DNA of 64,000 nt. Origin: Druceiella hillmani. Its lineage: Eukaryota; Arthropoda; Insecta; Lepidoptera; Hepialidae. This document shows, piece after piece, positions 51,252 to 63,962 of this stretch (position 1 is its first letter; each line of letters begins with the position of its first letter). Both the position numbers and the translations under genes were made by a program. The notes under the pieces were generated by a model. That model saw only the letters and a program-made list of their open reading frames with translations. It had not been told where the DNA came from and searched no databases. The stretch is from positions 8,998,501 to 9,062,500 of the forward strand of contig JAYKKI010000006.1 of the NCBI GenBank assembly GCA_039881145.1, written 5' to 3'.

Positions 51252-54200
51252 CTGAAATAGAGAAATTAATTTCTTTAATAAATGCAATTGTTGGTAAAAA
51301 TTTGTATAAAATAAAAAAATTTAGAATTCCATAATTTGAAATACCTAGATGAAAGGTTTCTGATCTCGGGTCTAAAAATATTTTTCTATTTTCGTGACAT
51401 CTTTTGAAAAATCTACAGTCGTCTTTCACAACTTTTGATTTCTTTAATAACTTAACATAAAAAGGCCTTAAAAACACTTAACGAAATATGAATATATGAG
51501 ATATAAATTTGGTCAATTATAACTTATATTTACAAATGAATGCAGTTTTAGGAAAAGGAATATTTGCCTGAATATTTAGAATACAAGAGATAAAAATGAT
51601 AAAGTTCGTGCTGAATTACATCAGATAAAATCTCACAAGTATGAGAAGAACTCACACTACTCGGTTCCATGCAAACTTAGGCCCCTATGAAAGTTTAAAT
51701 GTCCAGTATTTATAGTAATTATATCTACAAACATTTTTTTTTTGTTTTATTTATCTGCAATCAGTGCTTTCACTTTTATCAGATGTAGTGAAGAGTGTTG
51801 AATCTCGTTTAGAGTGTGTCCTTCAGTGAGAACATCTCCTCTTTCCTTAGGAGCTCAAAATATCTTTCCTTTTTAATCGCTTTTGATAAGTGCGCGTTAA
51901 TAGCTTTGCAGCCAGTTTATTAGGGTGGGCCTCCAGTCTCCCCCTATATTTATCTGTAGCCGACTGGATTTCTTCCTTTATGGTGTTCATTTGAAGTTCC
52001 TTATGTATTTCGGCATTGGTAACATGGTACATCACATATAGATCGGAGTATAATATTTTGCATTCCCTGCAGTATCAGGATGTTGGAACTACTACAACTG
52101 CTCCACAATTGTATGCCATGAGTCCATACAGGCTTAAGGATTGTCTTATATATTAGTAGCTTATTATCGATTGACAGAGTACTGTTCCGTCCAATCAGCC
52201 ACGTGAGAATCTTATATCTAATGTTGAGTTCATCTCTTTTGCTCTTTACATGGTTTTTCCACGTCATACGCCTATCCAGGTGCATGCCCAGGTATTTTAC
52301 TCTATCTGTGTGTAGCAGAGTAGTCTGATTCAGCTGTATGGGAGGACAGTCGCCCTTTCTCAGAGTAAAGGTGACGTGTACAGATTTTGTAGCACTAGTT
52401 TTTATTCGCCATTTGTTCAGCCATGAGGATACACTGTCCAGTCCTCGTTCTAGCATCTCAGAAGCCACCACAGGATCTGCGCTGCTGGATCTGATCTGAT
52501 CTTTACAAATAAAAATATAATTTTCAATCAACTACACAAATTTCCTAGTTTATATTTCGTAGAAATAAAATATCGTGGGTTAGTCAAAGACGATGAGATT
52601 TGGCATTATTATTAATTATCGGCAAATTTTAAATAAAGTTTTAGTACGGCATAATTTAGATTTTAGCAGCTTTCGGTATTTAAGTTAGTAGATAGTTTGC
52701 AATACCGTATTTAAAAGTACCGCAACAAAAATGTTAAATTTCTTAAAAAATATTTTCAATATTTAAATAATTCTGGGTAAATAGCTTACCCAAGTTTTAA
52801 GTTCCGATGTTAAATATTTTCAGGTGGAAATGGCTGTATTTTTTTTTTTTCATTTGGAGTTTTCTTAAAAGTGGTGACAATTATTTAAAACAAAATATCT
52901 AAAAATTACTTCAAACGATTAACAATGTTTTGATATTTTACTGAATTTAGCCTTGCCAATAAAATAATTTTGGTTTAAAATATCCCATAACTTACTACAG
53001 AATGACAACTAGCGCGGTTGATAAACCCAATGAGTAATATTATAAGTATGTATTTACGTTATTACGTTAAAGGTGACACCTAACTATAACAAGCCTGAGA
53101 ATTCTTGACGTAGTTAACATAATTTTATTTTCCATTGCACTACTGGGTTAAATCTAAATAAAAATACTCCAACTGGGATAGAAAGGCCAAAGTCTTTGAA
53201 AATTAAAGGTTAAAAGAAATCTGACCTTTTCTACAGCTTCATCAATTTTTAATTTCTTATGAATTTATATTCGAGACATCCTATTTACATGCTTCCTTAC
53301 TTTACCAGCTTTTAGATATTCCTCACTTCACCAAGTTAATGTACTCAGTGCGACTGAAAATATCTTTCCATTTCACAATTAAATCTTTCCATTTGTTTGT
53401 AAAATGCAAATTTCTTCTACAAGTATTTGATAAAGATATCTATAGATATCTATTTGAATGTTTTCAGTGCTTTCTATTTTTATTTTGGATTTTTAAGACA
53501 AAATTGTGAAGAAGATTGTTGATAATTATATGCAACCATATTACATAAATATGAATATTTTTTTTCAAAATGTAATAAAATTATTTTCTTGTAACAAATC
53601 CATAATAATTCCATATGTAGTTTTAATAATTTTCTGAGTTGTTTATTTGTATTACTATGGTATTATATTAACATTGATCACAATTATTTATACATTTTGA
53701 AATCCGTCGATGCATATATACATAAACTTATACAAACATGTGCCTAATAAAATGATAGTCTGACCCTACAAATTTCTAAAATATTAAGAAAAAATTGATT
53801 ACATATATCTCAGTCAGGATAAGAACTGATCTGCCATATACTCTTTTTTTGTTAAAAACTGCAGATTAAATTTTACCAAAGTATTACAAAATTCCTCAAT
53901 TTATTTTCTGTATAGTTTGCTACAATAAAGTCAGTTGAAAAGGAATATTAATAAAAAAATTAAAAAATGTTACCAGTCCATATAATGGTAATTTTGACAT
54001 AATGTCTAGTAAAGTCACGTCTGCGTTTATATATAAAAACGTAAAAAATGTGAAATAATTTTGAAATGGCGTCAAGCTCTAGTCTATATAGAAAATTTAT
54101 ATAATATTATTGGGGATTGTAAAGTGGAAAAATTTCTGACTGACTTATTTATAAATGAGTCAAACTTACAAGGGATACGGATACGTAGTAAAACGAACGG

Positions 54201-57200
54201 TTTCCAGCAGAAGAACATTGTAGCCCAGTCGCGAGTAAACGTCGCCCACCTGTCGTGCGAAGAAGAAGGTGACGCTATCCAGGAATCCAGTAACAAACAT
54301 CACAGTTCGTCTTCTCCAGTCTATCTGCATTGGAAAAATCTATATTCTAAATGGAGAATAAGCAATACTGTCGATGTATCGACAATGTTACTAATTTGTT
54401 GCATTAGCTTTTTTGTGAGTTTACACATTTCTTGCATTTAAATAAATACATTTTAAGATCACAATCGCATAAATTTTTTTTTATTCGACATATGTTGTTG
54501 AAATCAAAACTCGGCTCAAAGATTTCTTGAATATAAGCTTTGAAATATAGGGCAACTCAAATAATGATATAAATATATAATTACAAAAATATTTATTGGG
54601 GACCATACCTTCTGTCTCTGGCTTATAAACAATAATTATTTTCTTGGTTTTCTAACAATTTGTTACACGAAAATATTACGCTATATAAACAGAACACTAC
54701 TAAATCGAATAGTTTCGCAAGCATATTACGTCATTTTCTTATTGATCATATTAGTGTCTTTACAGTGCCTGAATTTTTAATTATTTTATTTTCAAATTCA
54801 ATTCTAAATAGTTATTGCATTTAGTTTTAATGATTTGTATTATATTTAGTACAGAGTTTTGAGATGTTACAAAATATTCTCAAGAGAAAACATTGCGGAA
54901 CTGGAATTTAAATTTAATTGATTATTATTTTGCTTCCAACATTTGATGTTTTTGAATAAATACACCCGTTTTTGATACATACGTATATTAAATAAACCAA
55001 CTAAAAACATCAATACATTGAAAATACCACTACTAAGCATTAATTACATAAATACTATTAAAGACACTTGAGTTGATTTATTATTATGGATGAGCGACAA
55101 TATTTTAACTAAAATATAAACATACGACATTAAAATGTTGGAGTTTTCCTTTTGTTCACGGTTTTATTGGAATTATTAATATTTACATCCAGGTTCACGC
55201 ATACTTTATGATTTATTTCACAATTTATCAGCATTAATGCAGATAACATAATATGGACTTGTTGCTACATGAGCCACATCTTCCAGCCAACCATAAACCG
55301 TAAACATTCAGGGACCTGATTTTCCTGGTATCAAGATCCAGGTGATTCCAAATTTTAGCTGCTTGTACAGTGAAGAACTTTTCATAACAGGTAGAGGAAG
55401 AGGAATAAGTAGGTTGAGTGATCTTTTAGATCATAGTCAAGTCTGTGAGTACACAATCATTTTCCAGTAAGATAATTTGGGCTACAAAGTTTTTTTAAAA
55501 TATAGTAAAAAGAAGTATAAGTACGCGAAGTTGGCGTCGGTCGCTGATCTTCAGCCATTTGAGAAGGGATCTAAGGGGACGTTATAATTCGTATAAATAT
55601 TTTTCATTAAGATCGGAATAGCACATACCTCTATAATTAGTTTTAATAGGAGTGTTTGACAAAGATATATTTTCGTTTTAGTCGGTAAATGATTTTGGAA
55701 ATGTGTTTCAAAGAGTGTGTCCTGCTGAAAACACGATAATATAAATCATTTACTTGAAGGCGCCAACGAAGATTTTTATCAATCAGTAGGCCCAGGTTTT
55801 CAATAGTTGACGTATTTGGTACTATTGTAATATTTATCACTAGTCGCGGTAAACTAGGCAGTTTTATTTTTTAAATCAATCTTTGACTACAAATAATGAG
55901 AGCTTAACACTCGCTCAGGTTATCCAAAAGACCCATTTCCTAATCCCACTAACCAATTGAAGCAAGATCTCGATTAAGAATGTCTGTGGTTTTTTATAAA
56001 GAATGAAGATCTGAACGTGCATAGGTTAATTTTTCATCAGCATAGAGACGATAATTGCTACAGATATTCTTAACAACATTATGAATAAATAGTGAGAAAA
56101 GAAGGTGAGATAGAATTCCCCCTTGAAGTACATCAGCTGTAAGATCAGCTCACCTAGAATACGTATGTAACGAATTAATAGATTGTCTACGTCCATGAAG
56201 ATATGCGCTAAAGAACTCGAGTGAATGTTGGGTTATATTAAGATTGAAGCAAGCTTGTAGGACAAAAGTGTCAGCGATACCCGGAGCTACAACATCTATA
56301 ACTAGTTTAAGAGCATTTGCACTTAAGGCATCAATTGCCCATCCCATGGATTTGGATTTTATCGCAAGAAAATTAGCTTTAACTTTGGACTCACAGCTAT
56401 CTATTAGCGTAAATTGATGCTGAGCAGAAACACATTAAGACGAGATACTGTTCATAGTTGCAGACCTAACAGCTTTGTCCAGTAATGCAGGTAGCGTAGA
56501 AAAATGTGAATTCAATTGATCGATACCCAATCACCAGCTCTCATAATTAGTGGAAGGTTTTCTAGTGCCTAAAGTACCAAAAAACTTATGAATATTATTA
56601 GGAGTAGAATCTCGTAATGATGTAGAAATATAGCATTTCTGCACGTTTGTGAACACTTATTTCTAAGCACTAAAATTCTTCCAGCGATTTGGACTCGATC
56701 TTATAGCTTGCTTTGATGTGATAAAGTTTGGCCAAATATTTAACCAAAGAGCAGCTCTCTACTTAATTGTAATAAGTTTTAAGGGAATATGAATATAAAG
56801 AGTTTAGTGATAAATGTTAAAAAGAGTGACCTTGTCATCATCAGAGTGATTGATTTCAATCGTTTTCCAGTTAATTGATTTGGCATCCTCAAGAAAATAT
56901 GGTAGGTTAATACTATTGCAGTCACGGAGGAAAATGCTTTTTGAAGAGGCTTTAGGCCTACTTAATTTATATAAAATATGGAGGAGATCATGATGGGAAA
57001 AATCGTGTGTTGGAAATTGTCAGTGGAAGGATACATTTCTAGGTCAGGTTATTAAGATGAGATCGAGAAGGCAATGATAATTATCAACACTAAAGGTAAC
57101 AAAGAATGGGAGAATGGTTAGGTTACCAGGTTTGACGATGTCACGAATCTTTTCGCTTCTAGTATTAAACTTCGATAGGCCGATATTGAAATCACCCATA

Positions 57201-59317
57201 ATTAATTTATGAGGGTATGAACGTAAGTAGTGGGCAATTATATTTTTGAAACCACCGAAATACAAAACACGAGGAAGAGATTTATGACACGAAGTAGTTA
57301 CTTGGATTGAAAAAAGTTACTTCGACAAATAAATATACCAGTGATGTGCAGCCAGTGGACGATTACGCAATAGTTTTGAAAGGTATTTCATTTCGAAGGC
57401 ATGTATCAATACCACCGTCACGTTTAGAAGTACGATCGTGGCGTATTCAAACATAAACCGGAAATCCATACAAATTAGATGGAAGTGAAATTTTGAGCCA
57501 GGTCTTACAAACAAGATGAACGTAAAGGTTAAAATTTTCGAAATAATCAATGAAATCTGAATAACGGTGCGGAATACTCTGGACGTTGATATGGCAGAAG
57601 AAAAGGTATGATTGTGAGGAGAGAAAAAAACAGATTGAAAGTATGCTATGTGTAGAACAATTATCGGAAGTGTCAACAAATGTATCTTTATTCCCTCGAT
57701 GCTTTGTCTTGGGTAAAGAATCCAGCGAATCGTTATAGGAAAAGGAATGTATTAAATAAAATAGTGAAATAAAATAATAAATAAAACTAAAATTCAAGTT
57801 GAAACGTTAGGTATTACATAGGTCGTAACTGCAGTTGTAATTTTGCAATAAGCAAAATTTTTAATTATATTTTATTTTTGATTACGTGACCGTGTGCGAT
57901 GTTTGTTGCTGTAGATTGTTTGAAAAGCCAATAATCTATTTTTGGAATTCTCTAGCTGTTGGAGACATGTCATAATTTCCTTTCACCCATCCGGAAACAT
58001 TACAAAAATCTTCCCGTCGCGCGTCCGTATGAATGTCGTTATTGGCTTTGAAAGTGGATCGTGCTTAAGTGAGCACTCTTGCCGTGATTATATGAGCGAT
58101 TCCGTTATGAGTATCTCCGGCATTAAACGTAACTTTTTTTAATTTTCTTTTGTATAAAAGGCAAAACATTAATTTATTATGTTAACATATTTCATGCTTT
58201 CACTTGATACAATATAACAAAGAAATCTATGGTATAATTATACTTAAATGAAATAGAGGGATAAGAACTAAAAGCTCAAACTCAACCTACTATTTTTATG
58301 ATTTACTGGAAGTATTTACACTCATTTCTTTCCTGCTGCTTGTAATTAATTTTAAAGAGAAAAATATTATATTATCTTGTTAAATTCGTAGCCTATTAGG
58401 AATAATTTTACGGTTTATATCTTTATCAAAACAAAAAAGCACTAAATATTCCCATCGATATGAGAAATTTTTTTTTTAATATAGTTAGTTAAAAGAAGAT
58501 AAGGTAAATAAAGTTAATATGTGTTACATAATCACGTAATATAAATTAATTTTTTTCTTAAAAAAAATTATCTTGGGACAAACGTAACTATAAATTTATG
58601 TACATTAACGGCAACGGCGTATTTTATTTACGTGATGACATTATATTACATTAGATCCTATTAATTTATATTAGTTTAATTTATTATTTTTTAAGTACTT
58701 AAAATAACTTATTAGGTAAAGTAATTACTTAATTTTTTATCCTCTTATACGATGAAAACTGTTACAAGAGAAATTGTTTTGACTAATATATTATAAAGCC
58801 AAAATTAGATTAAAAAAAATTTCCAAAAAATTTACCTTAGGGTCACTGACTATCCCTTTCACTGCTTGCTTGTAAGAATATTTTTTCCAGTAAGTTAAGA
58901 TGCCCTGCCGCTGATACATTACTATAAAAAGCTCGTTCAGTAGACTCCGCGGTATTTGCAGTGGCTTCTCCGAACCTGGACCTGAAAATGTGTGTAATCA
59001 TCACATGTATGAGAGAATTTCTTATTTCTTCTTGTATTCGCATGTCACAATTAAATTTATGCAGGAATATTTTATTTTTATAATGACACAGTTCTCTATT
59101 TCTTTTTAAATATTGCAAAATTAACGTATTGAGGAATATTTAAAAATGTGATATCAGTGGCAAAACAATTTAAGCGAGTTCTTTTTAGAGCAGTTTAATT
59201 TTATTAGAAATAAGATATAAACATTTAATTGCAACTGTTGCTATACTTACTTGTTTAAGGTTAATAAATTCAACTGGCAATAAAAAATATCAAGAATAAA
59301 AAGAAAGTATATGTATA

Positions 59318-59387
<70 letters not shown>

Positions 59388-59469
59388 TGTGTGCGTTCAA
59401 GCGTGCGTGCGTCCGTGCGTGCGAGTGGCTTGCGTGTATGCGTGTGTGCGTGCGTGCAGTCGGGCGTGC

Positions 59470-59521
<52 letters not shown>

Positions 59522-61259
59522 TGTTGCGTTTAAGGTGTGGTCATGTATTTTTAGTGACCAAGTACGATAGACAGTATGGCGAGAGAATGTGTGATAATTC
59601 TTATTTATTATATTTACCCTTTTCGGAACTCTGTGCAAATTACACCACTGCTAAATAGGTATTGCTATGAAATTATTTAGAAAATGGTTTTTAATTATTT
59701 CTACCATAATATGATGAATCACTTGCGATTTACATTGAACAATTTTGTTAAGCGATCGTCACATTCAAGATGTAACTTCAGATGAAAATTCACAATATCA
59801 CTTGCATTTAACATTCAACAGTGTAACAAAGAATTTATAAAATAACGAACGCCGTCTTTCATTAATTTTTGGGAACAATCAAGTTTTAGTCAAAGTATTG
59901 ATGAGAAAGGAACCGTTCGGATTTAACTGAATTTATCGAACGCCCGGTGTTAATAATTGTTTCCTTTTCATAAAATGAAGTAAAAGTAAACAAATAGTCG
60001 TCTGTCTGTCTTAAATGTGCTCCTTACGTGTAATTGTTATTTTCGACTTAGAAAATATATTTATATTTCTATAGCATATGACATTAATGTAACGGATTTT
60101 CTACTACGTATTTCTGCCAAATATGGAAAGTTTTTTGTAGTTTACCACACAAATATTTATGTAAATAAATGAACTATGCTTGTATATGAAATTAAAATTA
60201 TAAATATTTTGATCACCAGTTTCCATGTCGCGATGTGAGATGCAAAAAAAATAAAGAGAAATCATAAAACAATATTTGTATTTTCTAAATTATGAAAACT
60301 GAATTCTAACGCTGAATATCCATAATAATTCTATGTGGGTGTAGAAGATATTTGTGTACGTGTGTATAAATTATGCTGATTCCGAAGACAATATTTGCGT
60401 TTGCCATGATAATGGAAACAAACAAAACAAAACAATGATGAAATTAAATTATATAGACGATCTTGAATAGAAAGTATTCTGTTTGAATATCTGTTTGAAT
60501 CATAGAAGCGTTACGCAACTAATATTATTACGTATTTTATATCTAAATTACGCTTTAATTAAAATTATTTTTACGATTTATGTTGTTGGTTTTATTATCT
60601 AACCGTCGTTTCATAAACAACCACATTTAATGTAACTGTGTAATTATGGCTAAATTCCACATTTTGCAGTAATCGTAAAAGTAATTTCACCATAAACAAT
60701 TTTTCTAAATTTATTTCGATTTAAAATTTTTTTCATTTCCTAGAAGCCATTGGCTTTAAAAAATGATTAATGTTACATTAAAAATATTCATTTAATATCA
60801 TAATAAAATCAGAAGCTCTGAAGGTTATCTCATTTTGCTTTTCTTTGTGATTTTAACTAATTTTTTCCTAATGCAAATATTCTCATGTATGTTTATGTCT
60901 GAAAATAGGAATATTTTTAACATAAATCTCATGTATAAGAACACGTTTTCTAACCATATAATAAATAAATTAATTAATTTAATTGACATTAAGATATATT
61001 TGGGCTGATTTGACTAGGATAGAATTTCTCTCCGTAAGCAATTATTGATTTAGAAAAAAATAAATTGAAATGCTTGCTTTTATAGCTACTGGTATAAGTA
61101 GATAACAGACTGAATATATTTTAGAATATACTTACAATCAGAATAGTATCCTTTGCTAATTCCAACATCAGGTGCTGCAATATATTGTGCTAGTATTCTG
61201 CTAGTAAACAATAGTTCTAAGCACATTGTGAAAAGTAAAATATTTTTGGCATAATTCAT
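50573..61259 (-). CDS. Secreted lipase of the pancreatic-lipase superfamily (four exons, 367 aa)
   Basis: This is an intact-looking secreted ester hydrolase (triacylglycerol lipase or phospholipase A1-like; substrate not deducible). Exons on the minus strand: 61259-61136, 58981-58836, 54324-54170, 51251-50573. Junction phases are 1, 0 and 2 and all match; donors are GTAAGT, GTAAAT and GTAAGT and acceptors TTTTCAG, ATGCAG and TTTCAG. The total is 1104 nt including the stop. Residues 1-24 form a signal peptide (hydrophobic core [11 protein letters not shown]). [10 protein letters not shown] (98-107) takes the place of the oxyanion-loop HGF/HGW strand, with Thr for His. The catalytic triad is Ser177 (GLSLGG), Asp205 (LDPAGP) and His272 (CSHTRS). 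Cysteine pairs 266/270 and 294/305 are likely disulfides. There is no C-terminal PLAT domain, as usual for insect members. Introns 2 and 3 carry retroelement fragments. The triad and phases argue for a functional gene; expression is unproven. Confidence 0.88.
51345..51477 (-). other. Open stretch in intron 3, conserved in the duplicated copies
   Basis: A minus-strand frame reads [20 protein letters not shown] and ends at AG|GTATTT just 93 bases before exon 4. The same frame up to LDPRS persists in both arms (near 28210-28120 and 38301-38391), where a stop follows. Its phase does not join to exon 3 or exon 4, so I treat it as intron. A relic of a shuffled N-terminal exon or an alternative exon is possible. 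Confidence 0.25.
51730..52515 (-). mobile_element. 5'-truncated Jockey-like non-LTR insertion in lipase intron 3
   Basis: C-terminal half of a Jockey-type RT protein: [20 protein letters not shown], then [18 protein letters not shown], then [19 protein letters not shown], all typical of the RT thumb and tail. After a frameshift near 52020 comes [17 protein letters not shown] and [20 protein letters not shown] up to the natural C-terminus near 51847. A T-run at 51734-51743 is the poly(A) tail on the other strand. TTTGTA-like bases flank both ends and may be the target duplication. The homologous DNA in arm 1 (around 28510) lacks the insertion. Confidence 0.85.
54170..54324 (-). CDS. Lipase exon 3
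   Basis: Exactly 51 codons plus two bases. It starts after TGCAG with [17 protein letters not shown] and ends [14 protein letters not shown] before GTAAGT. It matches the beta-strand/oxyanion region and the following strand (the GYNVLLLE type) of the lipase fold. Phase 0 at the start fits exon 2, and the two leftover bases TT fit the single A that opens exon 4. The stretch is absent from both inverted-repeat arms. Confidence 0.85.
55190..58245 (-). mobile_element. CR1/Jockey-like non-LTR retrotransposon in lipase intron 2
   Basis: Runs 5' to 3' from about 58245 to 55190. Order: a possible ORF1-like piece near 58080-57950; endonuclease pieces at 57797-57044 with KLIMGDFNI and [14 protein letters not shown] palm at about 56347-56010 with [15 protein letters not shown], a [18 protein letters not shown] turn and YADE in place of YADD; thumb near 55840-55643 ([20 protein letters not shown]). 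Many stops and frameshifts make it dead. It is homologous to 28840-32212 and diverged from it by visible substitutions and indels. The exact ends are uncertain. Confidence 0.65.
58836..58981 (-). CDS. Lipase exon 2
   Basis: Two bases completing Cys42, then 48 codons: [48 protein letters not shown], ending at AAG|GTAAAT in phase 0. The acceptor is ATTTTCAG. It encodes the N-terminal strand region before the oxyanion loop. The overlapping longer frame that reads through this exon on the same strand is a shadow. Confidence 0.8.
59310..59517. repeat. Compound array: (TA)n - (GTGC/GCGT)n - (TA)n
   Basis: About 75 bp of TA (59310-59384), then about 85 bp of alternating purine-pyrimidine DNA rich in GCGT/GTGC/GTGT, then about 48 bp of TA (59470-59517). 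It lies in lipase intron 1. The central part is Z-DNA-prone and the TA parts are cruciform-prone by sequence type. Confidence 0.95.
61136..61259 (-). CDS. Lipase exon 1 with signal peptide
   Basis: ATG at 61259-61257, then 41 codons and one base before [26 protein letters not shown] is a good secretion signal with likely cleavage after ILA (residue 24), leaving [17 protein letters not shown]. The leftover T joins GT of exon 2 to make Cys42. No upstream in-frame alternative start was preferred because this ATG opens directly on the hydrophobic core. Confidence 0.8.
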
Positions 61260-61564
61260 GGTTCAGTTCGTGACATTAGATTTTGTTTAATTCAGTTAAA
61301 ATAAATTTAATTTACACTCCTAAATAATAAATTTAATGATGTTCTTCAAATAATGTGTCTCTTCAAACGTAATTTCAACAAGCGAGTCACTAAGCAGACT
61401 TAACTCTTGTATATTTGAAAACGTGAGTATTTAGTATATCACAATTTTAAGAACAGTTCGAGAACCAATCCTGTGTTAATTAGGCATAACACATCATACA
61501 TTGTGTAGTTATTTTTCACTGATATTTCCAGTTATCACTCGTTATATTTTCACAGATTGTCCCA

Positions 61565-63325
61565 GGTTTTACTTTCTTTGATTTTAGTAAGATTCATTTC
61601 ATTTCTTTATTAAAAAGGTAAATTTGATTTAAATGGTTTAAATTGCTTCCGACAATATTTTTAATTAAAAATCCTTGACATTATTGTTTAAAATTGTTAA
61701 GTTGGTTTTAGAAATAAGCAGAAATAAGCATTAGATGTATGTTGAGGCAACTGAATGTATCGTCGTCTTTGCCGCGATTTATTAAGTTGACCACAAGGCA
61801 TACATACGGCTTCTGAAGACGTGACGCTCCGCGACGAGATAGATTTGATTCCCAACTGCTTTTCAAGCAGGGCTAGATTGATATTTACGTTGGATAGTAG
61901 AGATAGCTCTCATAGAAATAAGTTCGCCATATATATTATTTGAGAAAGTGTAGTATTTATAGAAGTAAAATAAATAAAATACGGTCGAAATAGGGTATGA
62001 AATCTGAAAATGTATTACTCGTAGTGTGGAAGATATAATTTTACAGATAATATATCGGTAAAATTGTAGCTGACGGAGCTTTTCCAACTGCAGAATTTAT
62101 AATGATTAAAATTTTATTATGATATACCAGGCATCACGGTATAAAATTAGTTTAATAACATCACTATTTATTATAAATCTAAACACATTGTTGATCAAGA
62201 AATTCGTATACTTAAAAATGATTCCGTCTTGAAGAAGCTAAAGTGAAATGATGTACTTTCCTCTTTAATATGTATCTACAAATCCAAACAGCAAATTTGA
62301 AAATGCCCACTGTTATAACGCATCTAGGTATAACCTAAACTAACTTGAATATTAGTCAAAATGACCGAATGTTCCTGGTTACAAATGAGTCTACTTTTTT
62401 TAATGAAATTTCTTATTTTTTTTTCCTGTAAATAATGATATACCTCAAAATATAGGTCAAAGGTTGATCTGAATTATAACAGCTTCAATAAAATTCGTTA
62501 GGAGGCAAGCGCAAATTTTAAATAAAATTGTTTGAAGTTCCAATTCAAAATTTTAAAATTAAAAATAAGCTCTGAATTTATTGTAATTTCACCAATCAAG
62601 AGTTAAAAGTAAATTAGATTTTCCTATATTTTTGATTTTATCATTTCGCCCGGAATACGTTTTCGACCAGTTGCATTTATTGGAAAAATTATATTTTTGC
62701 GAGATAATGCGTATGGATATCATTTTAATAAATTTCAACATTCCATTTGCACAAATGAACTATTATAGTTTTGAACACTTTCACTTTAATTACGGACCGA
62801 GTTTTAATGAAATAAATTTTTTTTCAATTTATGTACGTTTGTTTAAATAAAATTGATAAAAATGACGGGACATGATAAAATTTACGTTAATTACAACGTA
62901 AAATCTATAATGCTCCACGAAAAATTATATTTAAAAAATTGTGCACTCGATTCCATCATATTACTAATTAAAAAAATAATTTGGCACTTCAATAATACTG
63001 TTCACTCACAACACCGCTTTGATTATTCACATTTGTTCTACGTTGTTCAATGTTCCACTTGCGGCTTACATTACGATGCAAGTAACAAATATATTCGCTT
63101 TTAAATGGATGCGTACTCTCCACACTATTCCGACAAGACGTCTGACCTTAAACCATAAAGCAATAATACAGAAACCAGTCTTGCGACTCGTGATTTCAAT
63201 GTGGCTCGTTGTATTCTTTTTGTGTGTTCCTTTCAAAGTAAGCATCATCATTATTTGATTCCATTTGCTAAAGATTAATCGACGTACCCAAAATATATCT
63301 GATTAACTTATCAAATAGTTTTATT
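61565..63325 (-). repeat. Segmental duplication X', inverted copy of 24590-26390
   Basis: It begins about 300 bases upstream of the lipase start and ends near 63325. It is the reverse complement partner of X with moderate divergence. X' therefore sits beside the real lipase gene and X beside the dead lipase copy, so both moved with the locus. Confidence 0.85.
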
Positions 63326-63815
63326 TGTGGTATTTTTTTCACTATCATCATCATCATATATATTAATACGCTAAGGTTTTAAGATGTTACTCTCCCTTTT
63401 TAGAAAAAAACCTCACAACTAATCCACATAAATTATATATCATTTTATATATAATTGCTTGCTCTACCGGCATCCGCAACTAAAAAATTTATTATTGCTA
63501 TTGTTTTTGCAAATTAATTAATTATTAAAATTATATACACAAAACAGCAATGCTGCTATCTAACGGCTCAACGTCAATATGATTGACGGTCGGTAAAATT
63601 TTTGTTTAATTTCAAATCCACTCACGTATAAATAAAGTGGCGCTTTAGCTCAATGCTTTTGATACTTGCGCCTCTATATGTCAATTTTAGTAAAATATTT
63701 GTTTGATCTGTCATCTGAGCTTCATAATGGAATAAATAATAATGCGAAGACTTCACACGGGTCACGCTAGTTGTTTTTATAATTTTTTTGTAATCAGTTT
63801 GTGAAACCGAACTTA
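63326..63815. other. Gene-free stretch
   Basis: No supported gene. A weak tRNA-like block near 63640-63680 was considered and rejected. Confidence 0.4.
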
Positions 63816-63817
63816 TG

Positions 63818-63962
<145 letters not shown>

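Noticed and set aside
51178..51477. 99-codon frame reading through intron 3 into exon 4
   Set aside because: Past the intron it reads exon 4 in the wrong frame (SARVWQKFS...). Only its first part is noted as a possible conserved stretch.
54061..54441. 126-codon plus-strand frame
   Set aside because: It is the antisense shadow of lipase exon 3. The minus strand carries splice signals and family motifs; the plus frame has neither.
58843..59118. 91-codon minus-strand frame overlapping lipase exon 2
   Set aside because: It reads exon 2 in the wrong frame. The frame that joins exons 1 and 3 in phase gives the lipase sequence.
63640..63700. tRNA-like 5' half (GGCGCTTTAGCTCAATGC)
   Set aside because: No matching anticodon or T arm follows, so it is too weak to call.
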